From positions 620,416 through 684,415 of the forward strand of contig NZ_LMPU01000009.1 in NCBI RefSeq assembly GCF_001423945.1: a stretch of DNA of 64,000 bases. The letters run 5' to 3'. The translations under genes were made by a program, and so were the position numbers. This DNA comes from Pedobacter sp. Leaf194. Lineage in GTDB: Bacteria > Bacteroidota > Bacteroidia > Sphingobacteriales > Sphingobacteriaceae. Within the stretch, counting starts at the first letter, position 1. The number at the start of each line of letters is the position of its first letter. Shown here in pieces: positions 9,079 to 18,546 of this stretch. The notes beneath the pieces were generated by a model. It saw nothing but the letters and a program-made list of their open reading frames with translations. It was not told the DNA's origin and made no database searches.

Positions 9079-10271
9079 AAATCATTCACATCACTCCATC
9101 TTACAAACCTGCCTACATTTACGGCGGCACCATTCAAAGTGTTGGAAAATTATGTGAGGCTTTAATGTCCTTCGACTTCGCTCAGGAGTACACAACTGAT
9201 GTTGAGGTGCTTACAACCACCGCAAGCGGAAAATATGAACTCAGTGTTGATACCGGAAAGCAGCACACTGTTGACGGGGTGCCTGTTACCTATTTTAAAC
9301 GTTGGACAAAGGATCATAGTCATTTTTCGCCGAGATTGATGCTGGAGTTACGAAAAGTAATTCGAAAGGCTCGTTATAACAAAAATGATGAAATTATTAT
9401 ACATATCCATGCCTGGTGGAATTTGGTTTCAGTTTTGAGTTGTTTGGTCGCGAAATGGTATCAAATTCCAGTTATTTTGTCTCCCAGAGGTATGCTAACT
9501 GCATACACTCAAACCAATCGAAATTCCATTGTCAAAACACTTTTTCATAAGTTAATTGGGGAAAGACTGTTGCAATACAGCCATATCCATGCAACTAGTC
9601 CACACGAACAAATCGATATTTTGAAAATTGTTCAACCTAAAAATATTACAGTGATACCGAATTTGGTACAGCTGGCAGACAGCGTAAGGCGAAAAGCGGA
9701 GCGCATATCGACGGATTTTTCCAAGTTGATCTTTTTATCTCGCATTGAAGAGAAAAAAGGATTGGAACTGTTGTTGGAAGCAATGTCTAAAGTTGAAATT
9801 GCCTGGAAACTAACTATTGCCGGTACCGGGGATGAGAACTACGTACAAAGCTTAAAGCAGAAAGTAGAAGCCTTAAAGCTTAGAGGTCACATCGATTGGC
9901 TCGGTCATGTTAACAATGAGGACAAATATCACTTAATTGCTGCTCACGATTTGATGGTACTCCCCTCTTATAGCGAAAACTTTGCGAATGTAGTTATCGA
10001 GAGCTTAAGCGTTGGCACACCGGTTCTGGTATCAGACAAAGTTGGCCTGGCAGACTATATCTTAGAAAAAAACCTGGGATGGGTTACCAGCCTGGATATT
10101 AAAGAGATTGGCAACAAACTAACAGCGGCCGCTGAAGATAAATTGAAACGAAATGCAATCAGGGCGCTTGCACCCGGGCAAATTCGAGAAGATTTCAATG
10201 ATGAGGTTCTGGCCAGGCGTTACCTGGCGTTGTATAAGACGGTTATTGGTGAAGCTCACCGAAAAAGCTAA
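9075..10271 (+). CDS. Glycosyltransferase family 4-type (exosortase-locus type)
   Basis: 398 residues; start overlaps the polymerase stop by 4 bases. The N-terminus IIHITPSYKPAYIYGGTIQS with a GG-rich acceptor loop and a later SPRGML motif (about residue 140) are typical of GT4 enzymes that sit next to exosortases in Bacteroidota. The donor domain shows LIFLSRIEEKKGLELLLEAM and SYSENFANVVIESLSVGTPV, an intact E-x7-E. Probably acts early or late in assembly of the polymer made by this locus. Confidence 0.88.
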   Translation: MKIIHITPSYKPAYIYGGTIQSVGKLCEALMSFDFAQEYTTDVEVLTTTASGKYELSVDTGKQHTVDGVPVTYFKRWTKDHSHFSPRLMLELRKVIRKARYNKNDEIIIHIHAWWNLVSVLSCLVAKWYQIPVILSPRGMLTAYTQTNRNSIVKTLFHKLIGERLLQYSHIHATSPHEQIDILKIVQPKNITVIPNLVQLADSVRRKAERISTDFSKLIFLSRIEEKKGLELLLEAMSKVEIAWKLTIAGTGDENYVQSLKQKVEALKLRGHIDWLGHVNNEDKYHLIAAHDLMVLPSYSENFANVVIESLSVGTPVLVSDKVGLADYILEKNLGWVTSLDIKEIGNKLTAAAEDKLKRNAIRALAPGQIREDFNDEVLARRYLALYKTVIGEAHRKS

Positions 10272-10380
10272 TGACTTGATTCAAATGAGCTTGGACTTTA
10301 AAAAGACTGCTTTAAGTCGCACAACAACGGCGCCCGGAATATCAAGTTTAAGTATTAATTAAGTGAATATCACCTGTTCG

Positions 10381-11238
10381 ATGAATAAAAACTTCAGTTT
10401 CATTATACTCACTTACAACGAAGAAATTCACTTGCCGAGATTGCTGAAGTCGATTGCTGATTTAAATGCACCGGTTTTTTTATTAGATAGCGGAAGCACA
10501 GACTCGACGGTAGAAATTGCCAAAGCATTTGGAGCGGGTATAAAAACAAACCCTTTCGAAAATCACCCTCGACAATGGGATTTCGCATTAAAAAATTTTG
10601 CTATTGAAACTCCATGGACTGTCGGACTTGATGCTGATCAGATAGTAACGCCAGAACTTTACCAAATGCTCGAAAGTTTTGACAATCAGAAATATCAAAA
10701 CATTAACGGCATTTACTTTAATCGCAAAAATTTCTTTCAGGGAAGTTGGATTCGCTTTGGCGGCTACTACCCAATGTACCTTTTAAAGATGTTTCGTACC
10801 GGGTTTGCCCAGTCGGATTTAAATGAAAATATGGACCATAAGTTTATTGTTTCAGGAAAGACTATCACCTGGAAAAATGGGTATCTGCTGGAAGAAAACC
10901 TTAAAGAAAACGATCTAAGCTTCTGGAAAGCAAAACATGAGCGCTACAGTGATTTAGTTGCACAGGAAGAAATCGAAAGGATTAAAAAACTCCGCATTCA
11001 AGCTTTGAAACCAAAACTATTTGGTGACCCCAATGAGCGGAAAGCATGGCTCAAGCGGCTTTGGTGGAAATTACCCTTGGGATTCAGGCCATACTTATAC
11101 TACGGTTTTCGCATGACTTTTCAATTTGGCTTTCTCGAAAATAAAAGCGGCAGGCAGTTTCATTACCTGCAGGCGCTGTGGTTTCGGAAATTAGTTGATG
11201 CGAAAATCAAGGCGTTAAAAAGAGGCGTTATATTATAA
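10381..11238 (+). CDS. Glycosyltransferase family 2-type (LPS-core WaaE/KdtX-like)
   Basis: About 285 residues. I use ATG 10381 rather than the in-frame GTG 18 bases upstream because the GT2 fold begins at NFSFIILTYNEE. Motifs: LLDSGSTDSTVEIA (donor ribose/uracil binding), GLDADQIVTPEL with the DxD metal site, and LLEENLKENDLSFWKAKHERYSDL, the segment typical of WaaE-type beta-glucosyltransferases. The C-terminus is rich in W/R/K and probably membrane-associated. Separated by about 110 bases from the upstream gene. Confidence 0.85.
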   Translation: MNKNFSFIILTYNEEIHLPRLLKSIADLNAPVFLLDSGSTDSTVEIAKAFGAGIKTNPFENHPRQWDFALKNFAIETPWTVGLDADQIVTPELYQMLESFDNQKYQNINGIYFNRKNFFQGSWIRFGGYYPMYLLKMFRTGFAQSDLNENMDHKFIVSGKTITWKNGYLLEENLKENDLSFWKAKHERYSDLVAQEEIERIKKLRIQALKPKLFGDPNERKAWLKRLWWKLPLGFRPYLYYGFRMTFQFGFLENKSGRQFHYLQALWFRKLVDAKIKALKRGVIL

Positions 11239-11412
11239 CAAGCACAAGACTATCGAAGTTTAACAAGGTATTTATTCAAAAACAAAGCATTCCGAACAAT
11301 AGATCGGGCTTCATAGCAAATGTTTTTTACCATCATCCGAATTAAATTTCCTGGTAAGGAAGGATAATTTGATTTGAACATAAAATATTAACTTTAAACA
11401 TTCAAAACTGAT

Positions 11413-12042
11413 ATGGACGAAATCACGACTCAACAGGCAAAGAAGCAAGCTGATAAAAAGGCAATCAAATTCGTGGTGATGCTGTTTGTGCTCTATATTT
11501 TATTTAGTCAGGGCAATATTTTTATGAATAGCGTAATGACCCCAACCGGGCGCTATCACAACGCCTACATTGCTGAACACTTCGATTACATCCAAGGCTT
11601 AAAAAACGTATTAATTGCACCTGCCGTATGGATAATTAAACTTTTTGGATTTTATGCCATCCATAACAAACAGGATGTAATGGTGGTTAACGGTCCATAT
11701 TTGAGAATTAATTACTCCTGTTTAGGGCTTGGCGTGATGAGTTTTCTCGCGGCATTTGTACTGGCTTTCCCGGCCAGCTGGAAGGAAACCATAAAAATGT
11801 TGATAATTGGAATCATTACCATTTATTTATTAAATATTTGCCGCATTGCGGGCTTGGGTTTATTATTTGGATTTTTCCAGAGTCAGCGCAATTATTTCGA
11901 GTACCACCATGAGATTTTTAATATATTAGTCTATATCGTCATCTTTATAATTTTATTTTTCTGGATCAAGAAAAACACCAGAAGTAATGCAACCGACGAC
12001 CAGAAAAAATTTCACAAAGGAGCAAATCTTGCCAATCCATAA
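11413..12042 (+). CDS. Exosortase-family membrane cysteine peptidase/transpeptidase
   Basis: 209 residues with about six membrane spans. The exosortase/archaeosortase triad is visible: Cys103 in NYSCLGLG, Arg144 in NICRIAGLG and His165/His166 in YHHEIFN, each at the edge of a membrane span. Family members cleave a C-terminal sorting signal and transfer the protein to an envelope acceptor. The gene follows a polysaccharide locus after a 174-base gap, so it may have its own promoter. No protein with an obvious C-terminal sorting tail is seen in this window, so the substrate is unknown. The Bacteroidota 'XrtY' type is a reasonable guess, not proven. Confidence 0.88.
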   Translation: MDEITTQQAKKQADKKAIKFVVMLFVLYILFSQGNIFMNSVMTPTGRYHNAYIAEHFDYIQGLKNVLIAPAVWIIKLFGFYAIHNKQDVMVVNGPYLRINYSCLGLGVMSFLAAFVLAFPASWKETIKMLIIGIITIYLLNICRIAGLGLLFGFFQSQRNYFEYHHEIFNILVYIVIFIILFFWIKKNTRSNATDDQKKFHKGANLANP

Positions 12043-12063
12043 ATCTACAATAAGCATTTATCT

Positions 12064-13788
12064 ATGTACATATTAGGGTTAAATGCATATCACGGCGATT
12101 CCGCTGCCTGTATTTATAAGGATGGAGAAATAATTGCGGCTTCTGAAGAGGAACGGTTCAGGCGTATAAAGCATTGGGCGGGCTTTCCTACAATGGCTAT
12201 TGATTTTTGTTTGCAAGAAGCGGGAATCAGTATCCAGGAAGTTGACTTTATCGCCGTTTCGAGGGATCCGAAAGCTAATTTTTTCAGAAAAGTTTTCACC
12301 GCATTTAAAAACAGGCTAAGCCTAAAAAATATGCTCAACAGGGCGCAGAACTTAAAGAAAGCCAGTAGCATAGAACAGGAAATCTGGCAGCATTTCAACT
12401 TAGCTAATCAATCCCTTAAAGCCAAAGTAGTTAATGTAGAGCATCACAGAAGCCATTTGGCAAGTGCCTTCTTCGCCTCTGCTTTTGATGAATCGGCGAT
12501 ACTATCCATTGATGGTTTTGGCGATTTTAGCAGTACGATGCTCGCCATCGGAAAGGGAAATCAAATTGAAGTTTTAGATACCGTTTCCTACCCACATTCG
12601 CTTGGTTTATTTTATACCACCCTAACGCAGTTTCTGGGATTTCCTCATTATGGTGATGAGTATAAAGTTATGGGACTTGCACCTTACGGCGTTCCCAAAT
12701 ATGCTCAAAAAATCAGGACACTGATTCAGCTAAAGCCAAATGGGCTGTTCGAACTCAATTTAAAATATTTCAACCATCCTAAAAATGGCGTAAAAATGGC
12801 CTGGGAAGATGGCGTTCCCAGTATAGAAAGCTTATTCACCAAAAGCCTGACCGATTTACTCGGCTTGCCGAGGCAAAGCGACGAAGCGTTAACCGAATAC
12901 CACAAAGACATAGCTGCATCCGTACAACTTGTTTGTGAGGAGGTTATTTTTCATATACTCAATTATCTGCATCAGAAAACAGGATTAAATAGCATTTGCA
13001 TTGCAGGCGGTGTTGCTCAAAATTCAGTTGCAAACGGCAAACTGAAATTAAAAACGCAATTTAAAAATGTTTACATACCTCCGGCCGGGCATGATGCTGG
13101 TACGGCTCTTGGCGCTGCGCTTTGGGTTTACAATCAAATTGAGCAGAAGCCACGAACATCACCAATGGTTCATGGCTATTTTGGAAGCAGATTTGACAAT
13201 AGCTATATCGAGAAAATGCTGAGTAGCCGCAAAATTGCTTATACAAAACCCGCTAGCGAAGAATTTTATGATGAAATCGTAAGCGCTTTAACTGGAGAAG
13301 GGGTTATCGGCTGGTTCCAGGGAAGGGCTGAGTTTGGCCCGCGTGCACTTGGCCACCGTTCCATTTTGGCTGACCCGAGAAACCCCAACGCAAAAGACAT
13401 CATCAACTCAAAAATCAAACGCAGGGAATCTTTCAGGCCGTTTGCGCCTTCTATTATAGCAGAGTTCGTTAAAGATTATTTTGAACAGGATGAAAGCGTT
13501 CCCTTTATGGAGAAAGTACTGCAGATAAAGGCGCATAAGAGGAAGGAAATCCCGGCCGTTACCCACATGGATGGCACGGGAAGGCTGCAAAGTGTTCATC
13601 AGGAAACAAATGAACGTTTCTACAACTTGATAAGTGCTTTTAATCAGTCTACAGGTGTTCCGATTTTACTTAACACCTCCTTTAATGAAAATGAGCCCAT
13701 TGTAAACACGCCGGAAGAAGCTCTAGATTGCTTCCTCAGAACCAAAATGGATATGCTGGTAATGGAAGACATCATCATTAGAAAATAA
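12064..13788 (+). CDS. Carbamoyltransferase, NodU/CmcH/TobZ family
   Basis: 574 residues, the usual family length. The N-terminal Kae1-like domain opens with ILGLNAYHGDSAAC and contains the metal-binding HHRSHLASAFFAS motif near residues 130-142. It continues with GDEYKVMGLAPYG and GGVAQNSVANGKL. The C-terminal domain carries GRAEFGPRALGHRS (about residue 420), which forms the carbamoyl-phosphate/ATP site, and ends with ILLNTSFNENEPIV. It should O-carbamoylate a sugar, via carbamoyl-adenylate. As the last gene before a terminator it probably decorates the polysaccharide of this locus. Confidence 0.9.
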   Translation: MYILGLNAYHGDSAACIYKDGEIIAASEEERFRRIKHWAGFPTMAIDFCLQEAGISIQEVDFIAVSRDPKANFFRKVFTAFKNRLSLKNMLNRAQNLKKASSIEQEIWQHFNLANQSLKAKVVNVEHHRSHLASAFFASAFDESAILSIDGFGDFSSTMLAIGKGNQIEVLDTVSYPHSLGLFYTTLTQFLGFPHYGDEYKVMGLAPYGVPKYAQKIRTLIQLKPNGLFELNLKYFNHPKNGVKMAWEDGVPSIESLFTKSLTDLLGLPRQSDEALTEYHKDIAASVQLVCEEVIFHILNYLHQKTGLNSICIAGGVAQNSVANGKLKLKTQFKNVYIPPAGHDAGTALGAALWVYNQIEQKPRTSPMVHGYFGSRFDNSYIEKMLSSRKIAYTKPASEEFYDEIVSALTGEGVIGWFQGRAEFGPRALGHRSILADPRNPNAKDIINSKIKRRESFRPFAPSIIAEFVKDYFEQDESVPFMEKVLQIKAHKRKEIPAVTHMDGTGRLQSVHQETNERFYNLISAFNQSTGVPILLNTSFNENEPIVNTPEEALDCFLRTKMDMLVMEDIIIRK

Positions 13789-13810
13789 AACGTTTTTAAA
13801 TACAATGTCC

Positions 13811-13839
13811 AGGCCAGTGATAGTCACTGGCCTTTTTTT
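13811..13839 (+). terminator. Intrinsic terminator of the polysaccharide operon
   Basis: A perfect 10-bp stem (AGGCCAGTGA with TCACTGGCCT) around a 3-base loop TAG is followed by a run of seven T. It lies 23 bases after the carbamoyltransferase stop. Confidence 0.93.
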
Positions 13840-13840
13840 G

Positions 13841-14179
13841 TGCATTGCTCATTAACTCAGTTCCTCAATAAACAATTCTCCGCAAAGCAGTTTGAATCAT
13901 GCAAAAAAACATCATCTTTGTGTTGCTACCTAAATAATTTGTTTAACTTTTTATTTGATGCTCATGAACATAAGATTCGATTGGGGTAGTTTTTCTTCTA
14001 TCTTAAATATTTTCCCTGATGTGACGCTATACAGGTGTGGCAATTTCTCCAGTTCTAAAGTCTGGGTTTGATACGGATAAGCTCAAAAATCATCATTCTG
14101 GGACAATCGCGCTCTGGGTGTACTGAGTTTTAAAGCCGCTTTCAAGTCTCTATCATTACACATCATCCCAAATTTAGCC
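13841..14179 (+). promoter_or_regulatory. Intergenic region with a candidate Bacteroidota promoter
   Basis: 339 bases without a gene. TTTG at 13891-13894, followed after 18 bases by CATCTTTG (13913-13920), is close to the TTTG / TAnnTTTG promoter form. It could drive the AraC-type gene about 260 bases downstream. Nothing else recognised. Confidence 0.3.
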
Positions 14180-15421
14180 ATGTCAGTCTTAAACTTTTTA
14201 GTTAGTATTACTTGCTTTTTTCTTTTTTTATTTTCGATACACTTATTTCTGGCAAAAAGTGAAAACCGGATACAGAACAGGCTACTTTCTTTGCTTTTAT
14301 TTACGCGTTCGGGGCATATATTGGTGTCGCTTTTAATGGGTACTAACCAGCAGAAACTGTCATTCATACTCTTCCAAAGCTTTACACCTTTATATTTTGC
14401 GGCGCCCGCATGCTTTTACCTGTACATTACCGGTTTCCTGAAAAAAGACAGATCGCTGAAAAAGACAGACTGGATTCATTTTATACCAGCATTCTTGGCG
14501 CTGGTGCATGTTTTCCCCTGGCCTGGTAGCACAAACCTGGACTGGCAATTACTTATAAAACAGTTTAATGAATACGGCTATTGGTCAATAAGCACAAGAA
14601 GCGGGCTGCTGCCGCCCTATTTCCATTCGGGTTTTAGAACGTTGCTAACCATCACTTACCTGATACTCGCCTGGGGAGCCGTTGTAAAATCGAAAATCCT
14701 TCTGAAAGTTGCTGATAATAATTCTGAACGCAACTGGATGCTTTTTATACTGAAGGTAGCGACTTTTTTCCAGCTCATGGGTTTATCCCGAATCGTCTTG
14801 AGCAGCCTAAACATTCCGCTATACAATCCGATTTTTATTTTTCTGAACTGTATAGCGCTTTTGGTGGTGTTGCTTTACGCCTTACATAAGCCTCAGATAT
14901 TTTATGGCGCACTCATGGTTGCTATTGACTGGAAAAGAAATCTGACTCTGGGTCACGAGCGCCCATTATTGCCGCCGGAAACTGCCGAGGAGATGAGAAA
15001 AAACAAAGCAGCTTTTCCAGATAACGACACCAGGATTCTGCCAATTTCCTTTAAGCGAATCAGGATTACCGATGCTCAGCTGGAGGCTTATGTTGGACTG
15101 CTCAAAAACGCAATGGAATCGGATTATCTGTTTTTAAATGCCGATTTACAAATTATCGATTTAGCAAGCAAAACCAACATACCCGTGCACCATTGCTCGT
15201 TCGTAATCAACAATCACTTAGGTAAAAATTTCCGTGACTGGATAAATGGCTACCGTGTAAATCATTTCTTAGATCGATATCCGTTGATGAAAGCCAAAAT
15301 GACGATCCTGGCGATTGCACAAAATGCAGGTTTTAAAAATCAGGCTACATTTTATAATGCATTTAAAAAAGAAAAGGGTGTTATGCCAACTGTCTACATT
15401 TCGCAGGAATTGAGCGCCTGA
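14180..15421 (+). CDS. Membrane-anchored AraC-family transcriptional regulator
   Basis: 413 residues. The first ~240 residues form about seven hydrophobic spans, as in the 7TM-like sensors fused to AraC domains in Bacteroidota. A linker of about 70 residues follows, then a C-terminal AraC/XylS domain (about 300-410): ILAIAQNAGFKNQATFYNAF is the second helix-turn-helix. It is expected to sense an envelope or membrane signal and control nearby or distant genes. The first HTH is less canonical (IDLASKTNIPVHHCSFVINN) but in the right place. Confidence 0.85.
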   Translation: MSVLNFLVSITCFFLFLFSIHLFLAKSENRIQNRLLSLLLFTRSGHILVSLLMGTNQQKLSFILFQSFTPLYFAAPACFYLYITGFLKKDRSLKKTDWIHFIPAFLALVHVFPWPGSTNLDWQLLIKQFNEYGYWSISTRSGLLPPYFHSGFRTLLTITYLILAWGAVVKSKILLKVADNNSERNWMLFILKVATFFQLMGLSRIVLSSLNIPLYNPIFIFLNCIALLVVLLYALHKPQIFYGALMVAIDWKRNLTLGHERPLLPPETAEEMRKNKAAFPDNDTRILPISFKRIRITDAQLEAYVGLLKNAMESDYLFLNADLQIIDLASKTNIPVHHCSFVINNHLGKNFRDWINGYRVNHFLDRYPLMKAKMTILAIAQNAGFKNQATFYNAFKKEKGVMPTVYISQELSA

Positions 15422-15586
15422 GGCATTCAAGGGATAGATTTTCTCAAACCGTTGAATCGTTTGACATGATTGGACCCCAAAATCAGCTCAGCTCCTACCT
15501 CGGCGAATAACTTTGAAAAAGATTCAGTTTCAAAACACATCACGTGCGAAACTGCTGCATCTGATCACTCTAAGTTATTTCCTGTA

Positions 15587-16210
15587 ATGATTAAAAACGA
15601 AGCCGAACGCGAAAGCTATTTAAATCCGCTCCTGAATTATCTTGGGCAGTTTCATCCACTTTCTCAAGAATTTATCAGACACTATGAGAAAGACTGCAGT
15701 CATTTCTCCATTAAAAAATCTAAGTTCGTGCTTTCCCCTGCAGACAGCAACAATTCTATATTCTTCTTGTTAAAGGGTGTTGTTCGTGGCTTCATAAAGG
15801 AAGACAATAAAGACATCAGCACCTGGTTCGGCTTTGAGCAGCAATTTATTGAGGCGGCGAGAAATCCCGAAGAAAAATCTAAATATTCGGTGGAATACAT
15901 TCAGGCAATCGAAGATTGTGAACTAATCAGAATCCCTTACAGCCTCACCAATTTCCTTTATGGAGCTTATCCCGAAGCGGGCATTATTGCTAGAAAGCTG
16001 CTGGCCATCCACTATTATGCCGCTACCGAGCGCTCTACACTTGCCAGAATTCCAACCGCGCTTGGGCGTTACCTGCGTTTGGAACAAAGTGGAATGAACC
16101 TGAGCAGGATACCACAACGTTACCTGGCAAGTTACCTTGGTATGCGCCTGGAAACTCTGAGCAGAATAAAAAACAGAGCAGCAGAGCATACCATTCTTAA
16201 AATGGCCTAA
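15587..16210 (+). CDS. Crp/Fnr-type regulator (cNMP-binding fold plus HTH)
   Basis: I prefer ATG 15587 (MIKNEAERES) because the cNMP-binding fold then starts at a normal distance; a TTG at 15470 would add 39 low-complexity residues. The product is about 207 residues. The beta-roll region has SIFFLLKGVVRGFI and STWFGFEQQF, and lacks the ribose/phosphate-binding RSPGE-like signature, so it may not bind cAMP. The C-terminal HTH is IPQRYLASYLGMRLETLSRIK. A close structural relative lies at 38,970 in this window. Next gene: DoxX. Confidence 0.8.
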   Translation: MIKNEAERESYLNPLLNYLGQFHPLSQEFIRHYEKDCSHFSIKKSKFVLSPADSNNSIFFLLKGVVRGFIKEDNKDISTWFGFEQQFIEAARNPEEKSKYSVEYIQAIEDCELIRIPYSLTNFLYGAYPEAGIIARKLLAIHYYAATERSTLARIPTALGRYLRLEQSGMNLSRIPQRYLASYLGMRLETLSRIKNRAAEHTILKMA

Positions 16211-16345
16211 ACAGCTTATTACCGACATAAACGGAGGTGAATAATTTACTTTATGCAGCTAAACCTCAGACCAGATGTTAATTTTCTGTTAATCGATAAT
16301 TGCATTTGATTTTTTCGTATATTGCTTATAACCAATTATAAAGAT

Positions 16346-16810
16346 ATGAGCACGTTAAAGAGAATGCAGAATTGGGGTGATCGTCATCACCCTGTCTGGT
16401 TGGATTTTTTAAGAATAATTTTAGGACTTGTATTAATCTGGAAAGGCATTGCCTTTTACCTGAATATTGGCGCTTTCAGTACCTTAATGCATAACGCGCA
16501 CCTGGGCACCGCAGTTGGCATTAGTATGATCGCCCATTTTATCATCGTGGTCCACATCCTTGGTGGTGTAGCCATTGCGATTGGAACGTATACCCGTACT
16601 TTTTGCCTGGTAAACCTGCCTATACTCATCGGGGCTGTTTTCTTTATTAATTTATCGCCGATTATTCTCAGGCCCTATTCAGAGCTATGGTTATCAATTT
16701 CCGTACTGGTTGGATTGCTTATCTTCATCATTGAAGGAAACGGAAAACTCTCTGTTGATAACCAATTACTAGTAACTAAAATCACCAAGCATCAGCGTAC
16801 TGCAAATTAA
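16346..16810 (+). CDS. DoxX-family inner-membrane protein
   Basis: About 154 residues from ATG 16346; an in-frame TTG 24 bases upstream is less likely. Four hydrophobic spans and the early motif WLDFLRIILGLVLIWKGIAF (residues ~17-36) fit the DoxX/DoxD fold. These proteins are linked to quinone or thiol redox chemistry, but the role in Bacteroidota is not settled. The gene follows a Crp/Fnr-type regulator by 135 bases and ends at a terminator. Confidence 0.8.
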   Translation: MSTLKRMQNWGDRHHPVWLDFLRIILGLVLIWKGIAFYLNIGAFSTLMHNAHLGTAVGISMIAHFIIVVHILGGVAIAIGTYTRTFCLVNLPILIGAVFFINLSPIILRPYSELWLSISVLVGLLIFIIEGNGKLSVDNQLLVTKITKHQRTAN

Positions 16811-16828
16811 TTAGCGCAGCAAATACAA

Positions 16829-16867
16829 AAGCCTGCTGGATATCTTGTGACATCCGGCAGGCTTTCG
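16829..16867 (+). terminator. Intrinsic terminator after the DoxX gene
   Basis: A 12-bp stem (AGCCTGCTGGAT with ATCCGGCAGGCT, one T-G pair) with an 8-base loop is followed by TTTC and preceded by AAA. It begins about 20 bases after the DoxX stop and separates it from the convergent mobile-element block. Confidence 0.75.
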
Positions 16868-17087
16868 ACTTTTAAGGAAATAAATCGTTGAGTGAATGGC
16901 AGCAATGCATCTCTGAATGTATCTACCTTAAATGCAATCAGGCTCTCTACTCGGCAAAGATTAAATCAGGAACTTCGTCTTTACTATCAAACGATAGCCA
17001 TAATCTCTGGGGTTTTAAATCATCTGTAACCCAAATTCAATAAATACTTACTCGTTGAGCACATAATTTAAGCGAAACCTCAAGCGC

Positions 17088-17933
17088 CTAACGTCCAGGC
17101 TTAGGCGTAAAGGCGACACCCTCATCCTGTTTCCATGGCTTATCCCCGGATGTTGCCACCGAGCTGAGCATGGATTGTTCTACACCTTGTTGCGGCGCTG
17201 GTCCGCTTTGCGCTTGTGAAAAGATTTGAGCATCCGAAATTCTAGTCATGTCTCTGCTATAAATGTTCAAGGTTTTAAATTGTGGCTCAGCGGATACAAA
17301 AACACTCAGTGGTTTTCCATCCATCATCATTTCGAGTTCTGACAGTCCTCCGTTCTTCAGCTCCTTTATGAGCTTTTCTTTTCTGTCTTCCCCTGCAAGG
17401 TAGAATGGGTATTTCTCCAGGCTCTTTTCCAGATCAAAATTATACTCGGGGTAGAAGTGGTGCAAAGGGTGGTTACCGTAGCTGTCAGTAACACCGAGAT
17501 TAAGTTTTAACCAAACGGGCCTTTTTTCCGGTTGGGAGTTTTCGCCTGCAGTTTTCAAAGAGATTTCTTTTTCGAAGGAAAAGCCTGAAAGTAGCCGGTA
17601 AGCCTGCAAGGCAGTCATCCGGTGATCCCGTTCTAAGTCGAAAACCTGTGTCACAGGCACAGCGCCATCATATTTGCTCAGCACTGCCTGATAGCTATTT
17701 AAAAAGAACATGTCCGATTCATTGGACTTGCTAAAGTTCAGTTCAAAGCGCATATGGTCTTTAACTCCTGAAGGCATGCCACGAAATCCCGGAGGGCTAT
17801 AATGCTGGGATATCCCCAACGAGAATTTAGGCAGTTCTCTTCGGATTGGAGATTCGAGAACTTCGTTTAGTCTGGTACCAAAACCGAGGTAATCGAGTGA
17901 TTTTTTCAGATACTCTAGATTTGATTCATTCAT
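17088..17933 (-). CDS. Hypothetical protein of conjugative-element block
   Basis: 281 residues, no signal peptide or membrane span. Last gene of the minus-strand block, about 70 bases after the Toprim-like gene. It has alternating polar strands and short helices, a LQAYRLLSG helix and a Pro/Gln-rich C-terminal tail. The sequence resembles unnamed proteins carried next to DUF3945/ArdC genes in Bacteroidota mobile elements, by style and context only. Function not recognised. Confidence 0.6.
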   Translation of the reverse strand: MNESNLEYLKKSLDYLGFGTRLNEVLESPIRRELPKFSLGISQHYSPPGFRGMPSGVKDHMRFELNFSKSNESDMFFLNSYQAVLSKYDGAVPVTQVFDLERDHRMTALQAYRLLSGFSFEKEISLKTAGENSQPEKRPVWLKLNLGVTDSYGNHPLHHFYPEYNFDLEKSLEKYPFYLAGEDRKEKLIKELKNGGLSELEMMMDGKPLSVFVSAEPQFKTLNIYSRDMTRISDAQIFSQAQSGPAPQQGVEQSMLSSVATSGDKPWKQDEGVAFTPKPGR

Positions 17934-18003
17934 AATATGTTATTTAGGGTTAAAAATTGGTTTATAAGACTACGAAAACGTAGGTACCTGGGGTGAACAA
18001 TCA

Positions 18004-18546
18004 TTAGCATGGATATCTGGCGCAGAATTTTTCGGTAAAATTCCGGTAGCCGCCACGGGGTTTGAGGGCTGGACTGGTCTGAAATTTTCCGATGCACTTA
18101 AAAAAACGGTTGAGGGAAAAGCTTTCCGAGGGAATGGACAACTTCTTCGCACCTAATATCACTTCGAGCTGTGTTCCTCTAATCATGAAATCAGCTTCCA
18201 ATCCACATTGCCATAAAGAAAGTTGGCAATCCCAGACCTTTCCTGTCAGATCATTAGCAAACACAGTGTAGATCTTCGCATTCGGGAAAGTCGTTCTGAT
18301 TTCATTGAAGCGGTCGCGACTTTTCTCACAGCCGATCGTTGCAAAAGCGGATTGACCATTGATCCGGATCCACTCTGGGTAGAAATGGCACAGACAGAGC
18401 AACTCATCTGCAGCATGCGCAAAGAAAAGATTGACTGTAGCCGCGGGCAGATAATCATGGCTGGTTTTAAGGATTCCCATGTGCCCGGAAACTCCGGGAT
18501 GAAAAAAAGCCTTGACCAGCGGGCTGAGGTAAGCGGAGTTTATCAT
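18004..18546 (-). CDS. Small Toprim-like protein of mobile element
   Basis: 180 residues; its ATG overlaps the upstream stop by 4 bases. The central part, FPNAKIYTVFANDLTGKVWD, has the spacing of the Toprim DxD segment (compare VFFDNDVSGKKA in the primase of the same block). The first acid is replaced by Ala and only Asn-Asp remains, so metal-dependent catalysis looks lost. The N-terminal half contains ATIGCEKSRDRFNEI. It probably descends from a DUF3991/Toprim_2-type protein of conjugative elements. Moderately supported. Confidence 0.55.
   Translation of the reverse strand: MINSAYLSPLVKAFFHPGVSGHMGILKTSHDYLPAATVNLFFAHAADELLCLCHFYPEWIRINGQSAFATIGCEKSRDRFNEIRTTFPNAKIYTVFANDLTGKVWDCQLSLWQCGLEADFMIRGTQLEVILGAKKLSIPSESFSLNRFFKCIGKFQTSPALKPRGGYRNFTEKFCARYPC

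Noticed and set aside
10153..10362. 69-codon plus-strand frame at the end of a GT4 gene
   Set aside because: Overlaps the conserved C-terminus of the transferase in another frame and has no fold of its own.
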